The notes: generated from the sequence alone by a model not told the origin. Shown: positions 45,265 through 57,544, numbered from the stretch's first letter. The stretch: 64,000 nt of DNA from Macrobrachium rosenbergii (GCF_040412425.1 NC_089795.1:81742663-81806662); one strand, 5' to 3'. Numbers and translations: made by a program.

Positions 45265-47150
45265 TGTTTTATGTGAGTAAAGCCTGAGAATTATTGGCCT
45301 GATGAATAAAAATTATCTTGTATAAAAAAATGCATATAAGTGAAGGATAGGCAAATATTAATTTTGATCTAGTATGTTTCTTTATCTCTCTTAATTATTT
45401 CTTTTGACATAACATAATTTTTAACTTTCATTTAATGTCCCCTCTTTTTCTACCCCCTTATTCCAATCCTGCTGCTTTTGCTTTCCTTCCACTCTTAATT
45501 CCGTTCCTCATCGAATCGGTAAATTGCTTTGTCCACCGTGGTGATTATTCTTTCCTTGTCCCTGAAACCCATCCATCATAATTTACTTCCGCCCAGCCTC
45601 CTTCATCCCGGCACCCAGTGTTAGGCGCTTGCCATGAGTGAATCAATCTATCTTTGCCAATAAGCCCCGCCCACCGTTCGCCTGTCGCTGACTAGCCACA
45701 GGGGTTGTCACCATTTGTTTTCGCCCTGTGTTTTCCTTTACAAAGTTCTGGACAGTTTTCCATGTGGATATGATCTCCGGTAGGGGAGTAAACCTGGCGA
45801 GCATGCACTAGATTAATGGCGAAGTTAGTTTTCCTTTTTTTTTTTAGGCTGGGGCTGATAGGATGAAACTTCATTATTTTGCCCATACAAAAATGAAAGA
45901 AAAAACATTAGGGAGGAGGTATAAAGGAGTGGGTCCTAATCCCAAAGGAAATATGGACACAGAACGATTATTTCTGATGAAACCAACACCCTGTATGTAC
46001 AGTAGGTCTACCAGAATATCGCCCTTGGGGCAGTTATTATTCACATGTGTCCTTTCAGTATTATCAACATAACTAATAATTTTCCAACAAAATTAAAAAG
46101 GTCATTTCAAGTTTTGTAAGGGTTATTTGGACATATCTGGTTGAACAATAATCAGAAATATTAATTTCAGTTGAAAAATGAAAATAAATTGTACAGGGCC
46201 ACTCTGGAACTCTCTCTACCCTTGTGTAAAATCTTACTGTCACAAAATCACTTGTTCAGACTTACTCATAAACACAGAATGTAATGTGGAGTTAAAAAGA
46301 CTAAGAACTTGTGCCATAACATGTATCCTCAACAGTAATACGCAAATGTATTAAGACTCTTTAACTCAAGTTTTTATTAGAAGAGCTTTGCTCTGTAAGA
46401 ATGATAAACCCTCCTTAATACTTCTTACCAGGAAATTGCTCTCTTACTATTTTTTATGATAGTCGAATATGGACAGGTATTTCGGATAGTGATTGAGACT
46501 GCTCAAACTGGATTCAATTTCGTGTCTGGGTTTTGTAACGTTTCTCCCGAATGGAATTTATCGAAATTTTAATGTGACTTCCATAAAATGTAAAGTGAGA
46601 TTGGTGTTGTATGGAAATAAATACACTCAGATCATGAACAGATGAATCTGATTTCAAAGACATATTTCTTAGAGCAAAAATCTATATTCCATACGGGATT
46701 ATTTTAATGACTTTAAAACGGTTCATCAGCGTCTGAAGAAGAGCAACCCACTTCACGAATTGTTTTCTGGAATAATCCCTCGGGGAGAGAGAGAGAGAGA
46801 GATATGAAGTGACCTGACCCATCAGTAAGAGATCTCAATTGCTCCTTTAATCTAAATATTTATAACAGAGAAATATAAACGAGAAACTTTTCCCCGAATT
46901 CGAGAAGGGGAATTCGCCTGTAAACGTTGCCAGAAGAGGGGAAACTGTTAGATCGCTTTTAAAAAAATGCTCCCCCTCGGAATATTAGTATTATATATCC
47001 CCTTCTGCATAACCTAAGGGTATCAAGGTTGACGAGATTTGGAACGGTTTTGTTTTGCTGGGAAGTTGTTATTCCTGAAAGAAAGTTTAGAAATTGGTAT
47101 TCGATCGCTATGTGGATAAGTGATCGAACCTCTAGAGCGTGTAGCCACGT
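45265..47150. other. unique sequence, no gene seen
   Basis: The segment 45,480-45,720 is somewhat GC-richer but shows no exon I can defend. A short GA tract lies at 46785-46802. Confidence 0.5.
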
Positions 47151-47151
47151 T

Positions 47152-47153
<2 letters not shown>

Positions 47154-47231
<78 letters not shown>

Positions 47232-47338
47232 TGCGTATGTATATATATATATACAATTAAATATATAGAATGTTATTATATATACAATTAAATATACAGT
47301 ACATATATATACATATTTTATATATATGTATATATATG
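47154..47338. repeat. (AT)n microsatellite and AT-rich flank
   Basis: Pure AT to 47224, then ATACAATTAAATATA-type low complexity. Confidence 0.95.
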
Positions 47339-47339
47339 A

Positions 47340-47800
47340 ATACTGTGTATGTGTACATACGTATGCGTTTGTGTGAGAGTGCAGTTTAATACAGAATAAG
47401 AAAATCATTCAAAATACCTCTTCTAACTATCTGCTCAGTGATAAGGAAAGCCGTATAGTGATTAAATATTCATTTATACAGTATTCTGACAACCAAATTT
47501 GGCATCCAACTCATAAACTTCACGGAGATGAAAGCGAAGAACAGAATACACTGCTATTTTCGAAAATGGAGACATCAAGAATTTTGAACGGTTTTGAAGG
47601 AAAGCTCATGCATTTATTGATAAAAACGTTCCCCTATTAACTTGCGTAACTTGATTGGCTTGAGTTTCTTGCGATAGTTTAAACTTCGGGTAACAGTGAG
47701 TAAGATTCGACTGCTGAGAATTAATATTACTTCGATTTCTTGTCGCTGGGGGGAAATCTTGATGGCTATTAAGACTGGAAATTTAAGGATAGTGAACAAA
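47340..47800. other. AT-rich sequence, no gene seen
   Basis: A 60-codon plus frame at 47458-47640 has no motif. Confidence 0.45.
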
Positions 47801-47801
47801 C

Positions 47802-48195
47802 AGTTTTCTGTAAAAGAAAACTATTGTGCCGACTTTGTCTGTCCGCCCGCACTTTTTTCTGTCCGCACTTTTTCTGTCCGCCCTCAGATCTTAAAAACAA
47901 CTGAGGCTAGAGGGCTGCAAATTGGTGTGTTAATCATCCATCCTCCAGTCATCAAACATACCAAATTGCAACCCTCTAGCCTCAGTAGTTTTTATTTTAT
48001 ATAAGGTTAAAGTTAGCCATAATCGTTCTTCTGGCAACGATATAGGCCAGGCCACCACCAGCCCATGGTTAAAGTTACATGGGCCGCGGCTCATACAGCA
48101 TTATAGCGAGACCACCGAAAAATAGATCTAATTTCGGCGGCCTTGATTATACAGAAAACTCGAATGCGCCGAAGAAACTTCGGCGCATTTTTTAC
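47802..48195 (+). mobile_element. FB foldback repeat, copy 10
   Basis: AGTTTTCTGTAAAAGAAAAC start, two CTGTCCGCACTTTTTCTG-type blocks, CAACTGAGGCTAGAGGGCTG arm and partner, and a perfect GCGCCGAAG/CTTCGGCGC stem with ATTTTTTAC. It lacks the GCTGT between TTATAC and ACAGAAAACTC. Subfamily markers shared with copy 5. Confidence 0.9.
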
Positions 48196-48480
48196 TTGTT
48201 TATTATTCATTTCCATTATTCATTCTTTATTACTCTATTTTTCAGGAATAAATAGGTCGTGTAATAATATCTTTACTGGGGTCGCTACTAAGGAAAGATT
48301 TACGACAAATGTCCCACGATTTAACTCCTTTGGAAGTATTAATATTTCTTCTGTAATATATATTTTTAGGAGGATCTCTACAGCCATTTTAGATATTTTT
48401 CCTCATTCCACAGAGATAAATGCCTTCACCCTTTACTCAAAAATACAGTTTCTTTCCTCGTGAGTGTTAGCAAAAAAAAA
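48196..48480. other. AT-rich sequence, no gene seen
   Basis: An open plus frame over 48245-48463 has no recognisable motif. Confidence 0.4.
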
Positions 48481-48488
48481 AGTAGGAA

Positions 48489-48885
<397 letters not shown>

Positions 48886-49001
48886 ATACGTGGCATCTTC
48901 ACACCTTTAGTAAGTGCGTATTCCGGCACACGAGTTTCATTCAACAGTTCAGAAATGAATTTCGATTTCCGTTATCTTCTGTTCTCCATAGCAAAATGAT
49001 T

Positions 49002-49009
<8 letters not shown>

Positions 49010-49046
<37 letters not shown>
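49010..49046. repeat. (GA)n microsatellite
   Basis: About 18 GA units. Confidence 0.96.
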
Positions 49047-49047
<1 letters not shown>

Positions 49048-49428
49048 CCATTATAAAAGTTTTATTAAACTGAAATCTCCAAAAGTGGAATGAGTTTTTC
49101 CCCAATAGAGAGGTTGGTATTATAACCACGGGAGGGGAAATTGATAGCTCTCTAACATTCAAAGCATCCCTTTTGTGTTATTTTGTTTGCGTAATTTGCT
49201 TCATTAGTCTTCACTATCATGATTTAAGAGGCTCACTTTTAAGGATTTCAAAACCGTCTGATATTCCTTCGTTTGAAAAAAAGACCTTAAGGTTTTATCC
49301 TCAGCTTTTTATTTCGATCTTATAACTCTTTTTAGACGCTCGTGTATTTGTACGTATTGGACTCACTTAATGTATAAATCATTATTGTTTCATTTTTTGT
49401 TTTTATGACGACCATTTTATCATTTCAC
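49047..49428. other. unique sequence, no gene seen
   Basis: No motif recognised. Confidence 0.45.
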
Positions 49429-49429
49429 G

Positions 49430-49490
49430 TATATATATAATATAATATATAAAATATATATATTTATATATATGTACATATATATATTAT

Positions 49491-49551
<61 letters not shown>

Positions 49552-49568
49552 GTATGTATGTATGTATG
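49430..49568. repeat. (AT)n and (ATGT)n tract
   Basis: AT-rich start, pure AT at 49494-49549, then TATG repeats to 49568. Confidence 0.95.
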
Positions 49569-49744
49569 TAATGAGTACTGGTTCCTGCTTGATAGACTCT
49601 ACCAGTATTATCTACATAACGGAAACTGATCGGAGACTAATGCGTATTGTTAATGAATGGAGTTTCATAACTGTTCCACAGATTTAGATAGATTGCCAAT
49701 TAGCAAATAAGTATTGAAAGCTCTGAAAACTCCGGGCAGGTAAT

Positions 49745-49951
49745 ATGTTATTTTTCGACTGTCTGAATATTCTGGCTGTACTTGGCAACTTTTCAGCATC
49801 TGTTGCAGAATCGTCACTCAGGCGTTCGCTTGATGAGAAAGCAAAGGCGTATTTCGGTATTTTAAAGCAATTGGAAGCATCTATTCACAGTCCTTTGAAT
49901 ACGATAGCTTTAATTAAAAGAAAAGTCCTGAGATACCTTGTTTCCTTTTGA
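49745..49951 (+). other. unrecognised 68-codon frame, doubtful
   Basis: Encodes SVAESSLRRSLDEKAKAYFG- and PLNTIALIKRKVLRYL-containing sequence. The composition is protein-like, but no family, splice context or homologous copy in the window supports it. Confidence 0.12.
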
Positions 49952-49962
49952 AAGCGCTTTGG

Positions 49963-50665
49963 ACTTAGCGAATGGCAAAATATATATAGGCCTAATTTTC
50001 AAGCAGGTTTCGGCTGTTCAGCAGTTGCTGCTTCTTATTACAGTAAAGAGGACGTGTCTTTCCATTATTTTTATTAACATCATCATGAACAACGCGCTTT
50101 TAGTTTTCTGTAAAAGAAAACTATTGTACCGGCTTTGTCTGTCCGTCCGCACTTTGTTCTGTCCGCACTTTTTCTGTCCGCCTTCAGAGCTTAAAAACTA
50201 CTAAGGCTAGAGTACTGCAAATTGTTTTGTTGATCATCCACCCTCCAATCATCAAGCATACCAAATTGCAGCCCTGAAGCCTTAGTAGTTTTTTTATTTT
50301 ATTTAAGGTTAAAGTTAGTCATAATCGTACTTCTGGCAACGATATAGGATAGTCCACCACCGGGCCGTGTTTAAAGTTTTATGGGTCGCGGCTCATACGG
50401 CATTATACCGAGACCACCGAAAGATAATTATCTGTTTTCGGTGGCCTTGATTATATGGTGTAGCTGCTGTACAGAAAACTCGATTGCGCCGAAGAAACTT
50501 CGGAGCATTTTTTTTTTTTTTTTTTTTTAACGCATAAGACTTAGCGAATGGCAGAATACATAGGACTGATTTTCAACGAAGTCTAACTCGTTCAGCAGTT
50601 GATGCCTCTTATTACAGTAAAGAGGAAATATCCGGCATCATGAATAACGTTTTCTTATTTTGCAA
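49963..50665. repeat. ~130-bp direct repeats flanking FB copy 11
   Basis: ACTTAGCGAATGGCAAAATA ... TTATTACAGTAAAGAGGACG ... ATCATGAACAACG (49963-50097) recurs as ACTTAGCGAATGGCAGAATA ... TTATTACAGTAAAGAGGAAA ... ATCATGAATAACG (50539-50665). The FB element sits exactly between. These repeats are far longer than a transposon target duplication. Confidence 0.88.
50098..50528 (+). mobile_element. FB foldback repeat, copy 11
   Basis: Complete: TTTTAGTTTTCTGTAAAAG; arms CTACTAAGGCTAGAG and, at the other side, GCCTTAGTAG; ACCGAAAGATAATTATCT/TTTTCGGTGG; and GCGCCGAAG/CTTCGGAGC with about 20 T's. Both arms share the same change from the family (GAGG to AAGG, and CCTC to CCTT), which keeps the pairing. 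Confidence 0.9.
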
Positions 50666-51280
50666 ACAAGCGTTGAGTTATCAGAGCCAATTCTTCTAAC
50701 CCCTCCGCCATTTTTATCACTGATAAAACGGTAGACAGAGAGAGGGAAGAGATATCGTTAACAAAGAATTGTTATTTAATTTTTTTACTGTTTCTCAGAA
50801 AATAAATAGTAAAATATAATAGAGGAATATATTCATGCAACGATAAAGATTTGTGGAATTCATTTTTATGATGGCGTTCCTAGAATAGAAACATCCGTGA
50901 ATATTATACAATATATGAATAAATGTACATATTTTCTGCATATGCTTATGTATAATCAATTCCTCCATATTCTACATTAATGTGGGAAGGGGTTTTTATT
51001 TAAGAATGACAAGTCGGGATTATTACTGGACAGAATGGATAGAAGAAGTGTTCCGATCACCATTGAAATCAAGTAATGTGATTTCACTTCTAAAACTTTA
51101 CCATAAAAGTTAATGTTGTTTGTTCCTAGGTATATCATGCGTTAACCTGTGGCATTCAGCTAGTTACAATACTGTTTTCTTGATATTATTAATAATTCTG
51201 TTACGTCAACCATTCATATGGTAATATTTACTTTTACATCGTAAGAGTTTCTGACATACCAACTATTCCTGGGTAGATTT
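50666..51280. other. AT-rich sequence, no gene seen
   Basis: No feature recognised. Confidence 0.45.
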
Positions 51281-51718
51281 CCCCGTAGGGGGTCAGTGCA
51301 CTGTTGGCATTACTTAAGGTTCTTTGCGGAGTCCCTTCGGCGCGTAGCTGCAACCCCTTTTCATTCCTTTGACTGTGCTTCCGCTCATATTTTCAATTTT
51401 CCATCTTACTTTCCAACCTCACCTAACAATTGTTGCATAGGGCAGCTGCGAGGTTTTCCTCCTTTTTATAATGTGGTTCGGATTCCACAATAAGCTGTAG
51501 GTCCCGTTGCTCAGTAACCAGTTGGTTCTTAGCCACGTAAAATAAGTCTAATCCTTCGGAGCAGCCCTAAGAGAGCTGTTAATCAGCTCAGTGGTCTGGT
51601 AAAACTAAGGTATACTTAACTTACACCTTTAAGCCCTTTTTGTTCTCAATTTCCCTTTCAGCGCTAATGACCTCATAGGTCCCAGCGCTTGGCCTTTGGC
51701 CTAAATTCCATCCCATTC
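51281..51718 (+). mobile_element. SINE-like repeat 'S', copy 8, carrying a nested SINE
   Basis: CCCCGTAGGGGGTCAGTGCA, TTGGCATTACTTAAGGTTCT, GGGCAGCTGCGAGGTTTTCC, then interruption. It resumes TTACACCTTTAAGC, CAATTTCCCTTTCAGCGCTA, GCGCTTGGCCTTTGGCCTAA and ATTCCATCCCATTCC. Removing 51464-51620 restores the CCTCCT-TTACACCTTT junction of other S copies. Confidence 0.88.
51464..51620 (+). mobile_element. SINE 'V', 5'-truncated, nested in S copy 8
   Basis: TGTGGTTCGGATTCCACAAT, AAGCTGTAGGTCCCGTTGCT, GGTTCTTAGCCACGTAAAAT, GAGCTGTTAATCAGCTCAGT and AACTAAGGTATACTTAAC match the minus strand of 13,457-13,605. The tRNA-like head is absent: a typical 5' truncation. Younger than the S copy it interrupts. 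Confidence 0.85.
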
Positions 51719-52078
51719 CTAGGCAGATCTCTAAGTTGTCATTTCGTGGTAATTTCTTTTGGGGAGCATGTGAGGTTTGCAGTGAATCTGTTATCAGTTG
51801 TTGGCAAAACAGCTAAATTTGTCAAAAGTTCTTGCTGGGGAAGTTTGTGTTTTCTCGCATATTTAGCTTATGTCTTGCATTTACCACATTCTACCCCAGC
51901 TTCACCAAAGTTAAGTGTCATGGAAAATGAACCTTCGAACGAAAATCAATGAAATCACGTGACACGCTATACGATGGAACAATACTAGTTAACCTTGAGT
52001 CTGTTTAACTTTAGTAGCTAACACAAGGTTAGGATAATTCTTTTTAGAATCCTTCATAAAAGTGCCTTTACCTAGCTC

Positions 52079-52082
<4 letters not shown>
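51719..52082. other. unique sequence, no gene seen
   Basis: An 87-codon plus frame (51689-51952) starts inside the SINE tail and has no motif. Confidence 0.45.

Positions 52083-52123
<41 letters not shown>
52083..52123. repeat. (GA)n microsatellite
   Basis: About 20 GA units. Confidence 0.96.
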
Positions 52124-52124
<1 letters not shown>

Positions 52125-52657
52125 ATGACACCTTCCCCTATCTCCAAAGGAACACGAACGATACACGATGCCTCTCCCCCTTTCCTGAGGCGATAAGGTA
52201 CTGTTCCCACGTATCCGCTTCCTCTCCAGAAGGGATTTTTCCAGACGCATCTGGACGATGAGGGTACAAAATTAGGTCAGTATGTTCATATCTTTCGTTT
52301 TTTTTTCATATTTCATCACTGGTGGTTATTCAAGTAGAAGTAATGGGTTATAATAATCCTTAGTTTTTCTTTTTTTACCATACCCAAAGACTTTTTCGTT
52401 TTTCTGTTTTTCATTTATTTGCATTTACATTTAACATTCAGTTTTAATAAACGTAAATCTCTGCTTTCCTTAGTATTCCCATCCCAGTAACCGATTTTGT
52501 TTCTCCTATCGGGGTTTAGGAAATGACTCTTGTGCTTTTCTTGTTAGGGGAAACAGTTTACTGTTAAAAATGAAATGCAAAATATATATCCCTCTTTGGC
52601 ACAGCAACGGACTGAGGTCAAAATAATGTCTTGTATCATTATCAACACGAAATAAAC
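52124..52657. other. unique sequence, no gene seen
   Basis: No coding signal. Confidence 0.45.
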
Positions 52658-53072
52658 AAAAAATGCGCCGAAGTTTCTTCGGCGCAATCGATTTTTCTGT
52701 ACATCGTATAATCAAGGGCATCGAAAACAGACCTATCTTTCGGTGGTCTCGGTCAAATGCTGTATGAACTGCGGCCCATGAAACTTTAACCATGGCCCGG
52801 TGGTGGCCGGACCGTGGCCTGGCCTATATTGTTGCCAGACACACGGTTATGGCTAATTTTAACCTTAAATAATATAAAAACTACTGAGGCTAGAGGGCTG
52901 TAATTTCGTATGTTTGATGATTGGAGGGTGGATGATCAACATACCAGTTTGCAGCCCTCTAGCCTCAGTAGTCTTTAAGATCTGAGGACGGACTGAAAAA
53001 GTGCTGACAGAAAAAAGTGCGGACGGACAGACAAAGCCGTCACAATAGTTTTCTTTTCAGAAAACTGAAAAG
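52658..53072 (-). mobile_element. FB foldback repeat, copy 12 (reverse)
   Basis: AAAAAATGCGCCGAAG/CTTCGGCGC stem intact, arms about 52,876-52,977, and a TTTTCAGAAAACTGAAAA end. A small duplication, GGCCCGGTGGTGGCC then GGACCGTGGCC, extends the middle. Confidence 0.9.
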
Positions 53073-54679
53073 TACCTGTTAGCGTAAACAGCCCCAATGA
53101 AGTATGTAGTGAACTTTCTCACTCTCTCTTTCGTTCAAAAAAAAAAATAGGAGCGGGGTTCAACACAAGTTCAAAATATCCTTTATTCTTCAATTCTTGC
53201 TTGAAAAGCTACATAAAATTCGCTTACCAAAGTCGGTTTACTAGCAGATAACAACCATTATTTTCAATCTGATCAAATTATGGTGATTCACGGCATGTTA
53301 GCGATTTCAAAGCTTCAAGCCGGGCCATGCAATTGTTAGCACAGTTTAATAGAAACATTCCTTTTACCTTTACTTTAACGCTTAATTTTCACCAAGAAAT
53401 TTATTTATTCTCTTCAAAATATTGGGAATTTCAGCTCGCATTTATTTAATTAACGTCAAAGAAATTAAAGAGAAATAGTGATTGAGAAAATATATATACA
53501 TTTCTTTTATAAGATACTGGTGGCGGGGTATTGAGGGAGGACAGACGCTGAGTATCTCACTGCAAATTCTTTCATGTATTTAGATTGTACAATTACAATA
53601 ATAAATTATAATAGGGGACCTCTTCTAACATAAAATGTGAGGAAGGCAACTAAGATAACAGTTACTTTTAGAAAAAAAAATTCGATGGCGTAAGTGTCTT
53701 GGATTTCATCTGAGGGAGGATGTGAGGGTCCTTGACTATATCAGCCAGTCGCCAGGAGAGGTTGCGACACGTAGGGCTTGTCAAAATGGATTAGTACTGG
53801 ATCTTGCCGGATATCTCCCTTGCCATCTCACATCATTGAACCATCAGTTGCTATAATGGGAAGCACAGTGAGGTGAAATATTAATGTTTCACCTTAAGAC
53901 TAAGGTGGCCTTCTAAGACTATCAGATACTCGATCTATAAGCCAAGGTGGCTTGGGACAAGGAATTACAGGGGTAGTTGGCTTCAAAGGAATTATTGCAA
54001 AGCTGGCTTTCGGTTTTTAAAAAGTCCAGGGTGACTATGCGTTCATTCTGTTGGTGGGCCGCATAGACAGATGTAGGAATGTGAGAGATAACGTTACGAT
54101 AATGAAAAGTGTGGTTGGGGGAATCGTGGTAAAGGGTAGATAAAGAGATGGAGCGAAAGCTGTCTGGTGTGACAAAGCATATTTAAGATCAATTCATTTC
54201 AAGGCTTATTGATAGAAAGAAATCCATTGGAAATCTATCATTATTCCCCATCTTGCAAATTGATGGTTCATAATTTAATTCATGGAATCATTCATTTGTC
54301 ACCACAAGTCCTTCTTAAAGCAGTTCTTCTTAAAGCAGTTTTGGCAAATGACTTGTAAGGGGTGTGGAAGTACAGAGATAGAAAGAGAACATTTTTTGTT
54401 TGTGTTTTTACCGTCAATAAAAGTAACGTTTCTTGTTATACACATACAAAAAGACGCACAAACTGCTTTAAGTAAGATTTTCAAAATCGCAGCGATGTTT
54501 TTCTCTCAGCATCGGCAACAATATGAAATCCTTCTTTAATGAAATTCCAAATGATGATCTAGAGATCCAAGTATCGTCAAAATTCATGACTGGGGTCCCA
54601 GATGTTACGAAACAACTGAAAATGAAATTCTTGTGCACGCTGTGTCTCTTATTGAATCGATCAGTGTTGAGTAAATGCA

Positions 54680-54680
<1 letters not shown>
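53073..54680. other. unique sequence, no gene seen
   Basis: About 1.6 kb without repeats, the longest plain stretch in the right half. No exon recognised. The duplicated CTTCTTAAAGCAGTT at 54310-54342 is a minor 15-bp tandem. Confidence 0.5.
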
Positions 54681-54682
<2 letters not shown>

Positions 54683-54726
<44 letters not shown>

Positions 54727-54809
54727 CCTCCTCCTCCTCCTCCTCCATTGTTGAGTCTAAAGCACACAAGGGTTTACATGAACTGCGTTTCATCATTACA
54801 AGAAAGTCG

Positions 54810-54883
<74 letters not shown>
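54683..54883. repeat. two (CT)n microsatellites with (CTC)n
   Basis: (CT)n at 54683-54724, (CTC)n-type at 54726-54746, then (CT)n at 54812-54883. Confidence 0.97.
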
Positions 54884-54890
<7 letters not shown>

Positions 54891-55127
54891 TGTACACCAC
54901 ATTTGGATTCAGTCTAAAGACGTTGCAGTCTAGCAAAGCTTCTGACTTGCTCCAGTTTCTTATGAATTAAAGAAAATGAAAAACTGAAAATTGATCGTCG
55001 TATGACTTTGTCGCTTCTTTGTGCCATCGTATATATGTTCTTGTTAATCTGTTTGGGGCCCTAGTAGCGTGCCAGATTGCAAAGCAGTTAAAGATTTTCC
55101 ACTGCTGTGTGAATAGATCTGTAATCT

Positions 55128-55128
<1 letters not shown>

Positions 55129-55184
<56 letters not shown>
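55129..55184. repeat. (GA)n microsatellite
   Basis: About 27 GA units. Confidence 0.97.
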
Positions 55185-55187
<3 letters not shown>

Positions 55188-55508
55188 GGAATCGCCAGTA
55201 GTGTTGATATATGTGTATTTAATATTGAAAAAGACAATATTTATTGTAAGATAATATAACGTACGTGACATTCATTCAGCATTTTCTAATTAATTATTTC
55301 ACATCCTATTAATTTGATTTCATACTTGCAGATGGAGAGCGCAGTCATTTGTAGTTGCTGCACGATGATAAATGGAAGTCGTTCTTAGGAAGTCAAGGAC
55401 ATCATATCCCTGTGAGTATTACATATGTGTATTTGCATGCGTGATTTTTTTTATATAAACTCCAAGAATAGTACCGTTGCACAAAGATACAGCTCTTGGA
55501 TTATCTAA
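55185..55508. other. AT-rich sequence, no gene seen
   Basis: No motif recognised. Confidence 0.4.
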
Positions 55509-55509
55509 A

Positions 55510-55514
55510 TTATT

Positions 55515-55549
<35 letters not shown>

Positions 55550-55719
55550 TTTTTTGGCTGGAACAACCTGTCCTAAGAATATTTGTGAGCTAGCAGATGC
55601 CGGTAGTGATTGTTTATTTATTTATTTATTTACTTTATTTTTTTTTATTTTTTTATTATTTGGCTGGAACAACCTGTCCTAAGAACATTTGTGAGCTAGC
55701 AGATGCCGGTAGTGATTGG
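55510..55719. repeat. (TTTA)n with ~106-bp tandem duplication
   Basis: The (TTTA)n run at 55513-55553 is followed by GGCTGGAACAACCTGTCCTA to AGATGCCGGTAGTGATTG (55556-55611). A second T/A-rich run and a near-identical copy lie at 55662-55719. Confidence 0.9.
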
Positions 55720-55879
55720 TCACCTTTGCATTTTGTCACTGCCGCTTCTACTAAGGATTTCCGTGGTCTTACTTTTGAGTTCCTTGTTTGAGGATGTACT
55801 AAAACTTTTTTTTTTCGGAAACGGGGACAGTTCGGCTTTCGGAAGTCCTACGTTTGACTTCCTTGTTTGCAGATTGTTA

Positions 55880-56028
55880 AGATGGCTTTGTTTGTCCATC
55901 CCCACTTTTTCCGTCCGCCCTCAGATCTTAAAAACTATGGAGGCGAGGCTAGAGGGCTGCAATTGGTATGTTGATCATCCACCCTCCAATCATCAAACAT
56001 ACCAAATTGCAGCCATCTAGCCTCAGTA
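55880..56028 (+). mobile_element. FB foldback repeat, copy 13 (central fragment)
   Basis: Only the CTGTCCGCCCTCAGATC-like part and the long inverted arms remain (GAGGCTAGAGGGCTGCAAT and GCAGCCATCTAGCCTCAGTA). It stops sharply where the RT fossil B begins. Confidence 0.82.
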
Positions 56029-56029
56029 T

Positions 56030-56137
56030 CTCCTACGAATCTCCACTCATCTCCAGCCCTCCATCTTATAGTTCTCATCAAAGTGAGCCTGGGTCTTCCA
56101 GTTTTTCTGCCCCCACCAAAAAACGCGCGCGCGCGCA

Positions 56138-56171
<34 letters not shown>

Positions 56172-56938
56172 GACCTGATAGCTGACACCATCAGGCACTA
56201 TTATCCCGGGAAAGGTACGAAGGGAATGTCATGTCTGTCTCTATCCATCTACCTTTCGTCATTATCTCTACATTTGGAACTGGCGTAATTCTTCTTAAGG
56301 TGTTAGGTCTAGTTTCATTGTCATATCGTGATTCACGTCCGTATAGCGATAAAGACCTTTGGGACGTATATATAACCTTAGTTTCGTTTTTATCCTTTAA
56401 TTATAATCCAGCTCAAGAGGAAATGCATCGGATATCTTTATTCTTAAATATTGTAAAGACTCGGCCCCATTAAACCTTTCTCCAACTCTCCTCACTATTT
56501 CTGATTTTTAAGATTTATGTTAAGCTCCATTTTCTAGATATATATAATGTGCTCTATCAAGGAAGCTTTTCAAATCCTGTGTTTTTTTTTTTATTAAATT
56601 AGCAGTCTGAGTTTTCCATGTAGGTCAGTTTTTTGTGGTATTCCAGACTGAACCTCTTGCATCTCCAACCGTATATTTCACTATAAAATCCATGAGAAGG
56701 GCAGAGAGCAAAGGTGACATAACTGTCCTTCGTAAAACCTCATTATTTAATGTAAATTTACTTGACAAAATACCATCAGCATTGATGCCGCATCTGCTTC
56801 GTTCACTGACAGTTTCAATTAGTTTTATATAACCACCGGAATAACATAGTGACGTGAGACTTCTGTAATACTGGTCTGTGGACGCTTTGAAATACCCTCA
56901 CGCAATCGACAAAAACTATTGGAAGGGGAACTTCTATA
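56030..56938 (-). pseudogene. non-LTR retrotransposon reverse transcriptase fossil B
   Basis: Minus strand: IVFVDCVRVFQSVHRPVLQK (about 56,875-56,925; FxDxxKAF motif), VTMLF then, in another frame, LIETVSERSRCGINADGILS, NNEVLRRTVMSPLLSALLMD (about 56,700-56,760; the VRQGCxLSPLLF region), GAESLQYLRIKISD (about 56,425) and TGRPRLTLMRT (about 56,085; GRP block). Frameshifts and stops throughout. Same family as fossil A. Confidence 0.78.
56114..56173. repeat. (CG)n-(CA)n microsatellite
   Basis: GCGCGCGCGC followed by about 20 CA units, inside RT fossil B. Confidence 0.93.
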
Positions 56939-56939
56939 T

Positions 56940-57544
56940 ATTTAGAAATTAAGATTCTTGTTGTGCAGATTTGAAATAAGTAAATTACAGCAAATTTTAT
57001 TTAAGGTTAACTGTAGATAATATATTGTACTTCTGTCAAACAAATTGGTATATTTTGACCTGACATTCAGATACGTCTGGACGAGAGTAGCTGTTGGTAA
57101 TGAGGTAATTTTCCGATTCATATTAGCAAATAAACTCAATAAAGCACTAAGCAAAAAAAAAAAAAAAATGAGAGATGGAACCTCTTCCTTGATTTTTCCT
57201 TCGACACGCACACTGTCAGGAAATCATTGTATTATTCATCTTGCTTTAGGGATATTTCTGTTTTCCAGTTCAGCATTGACATGAGAGCTTACCCTACATC
57301 TCCGCGAATTCTGGACTGTTTGTCTGTAGGATCCAGGAATACGATTGTTAATCTTGGGCTGATTCCTGTTAGTACCTGAATGCCTGAGGGAGAACGGTCT
57401 AGGAACGTGAAAGGTGGGAATAACATTTGTTGTTTATTGAAAAAGGGCTGAATATGCAATAAAATAAATAAATAAAAACAGATTCTCACTCTGTTGAGTG
57501 TAAAGAATCTTTTTTTTCTCTCTCTCTATTGAACTGATGTTTCA
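56940..57544. other. AT-rich sequence, no gene seen
   Basis: A run of 15-16 A lies at 57154-57169. No gene seen. Confidence 0.4.

Noticed and set aside
49745..49951. hAT transposase-like fragment
   Set aside because: SVAESSLRRSL only loosely recalls a hAT C-terminal motif. No other transposase feature nearby.
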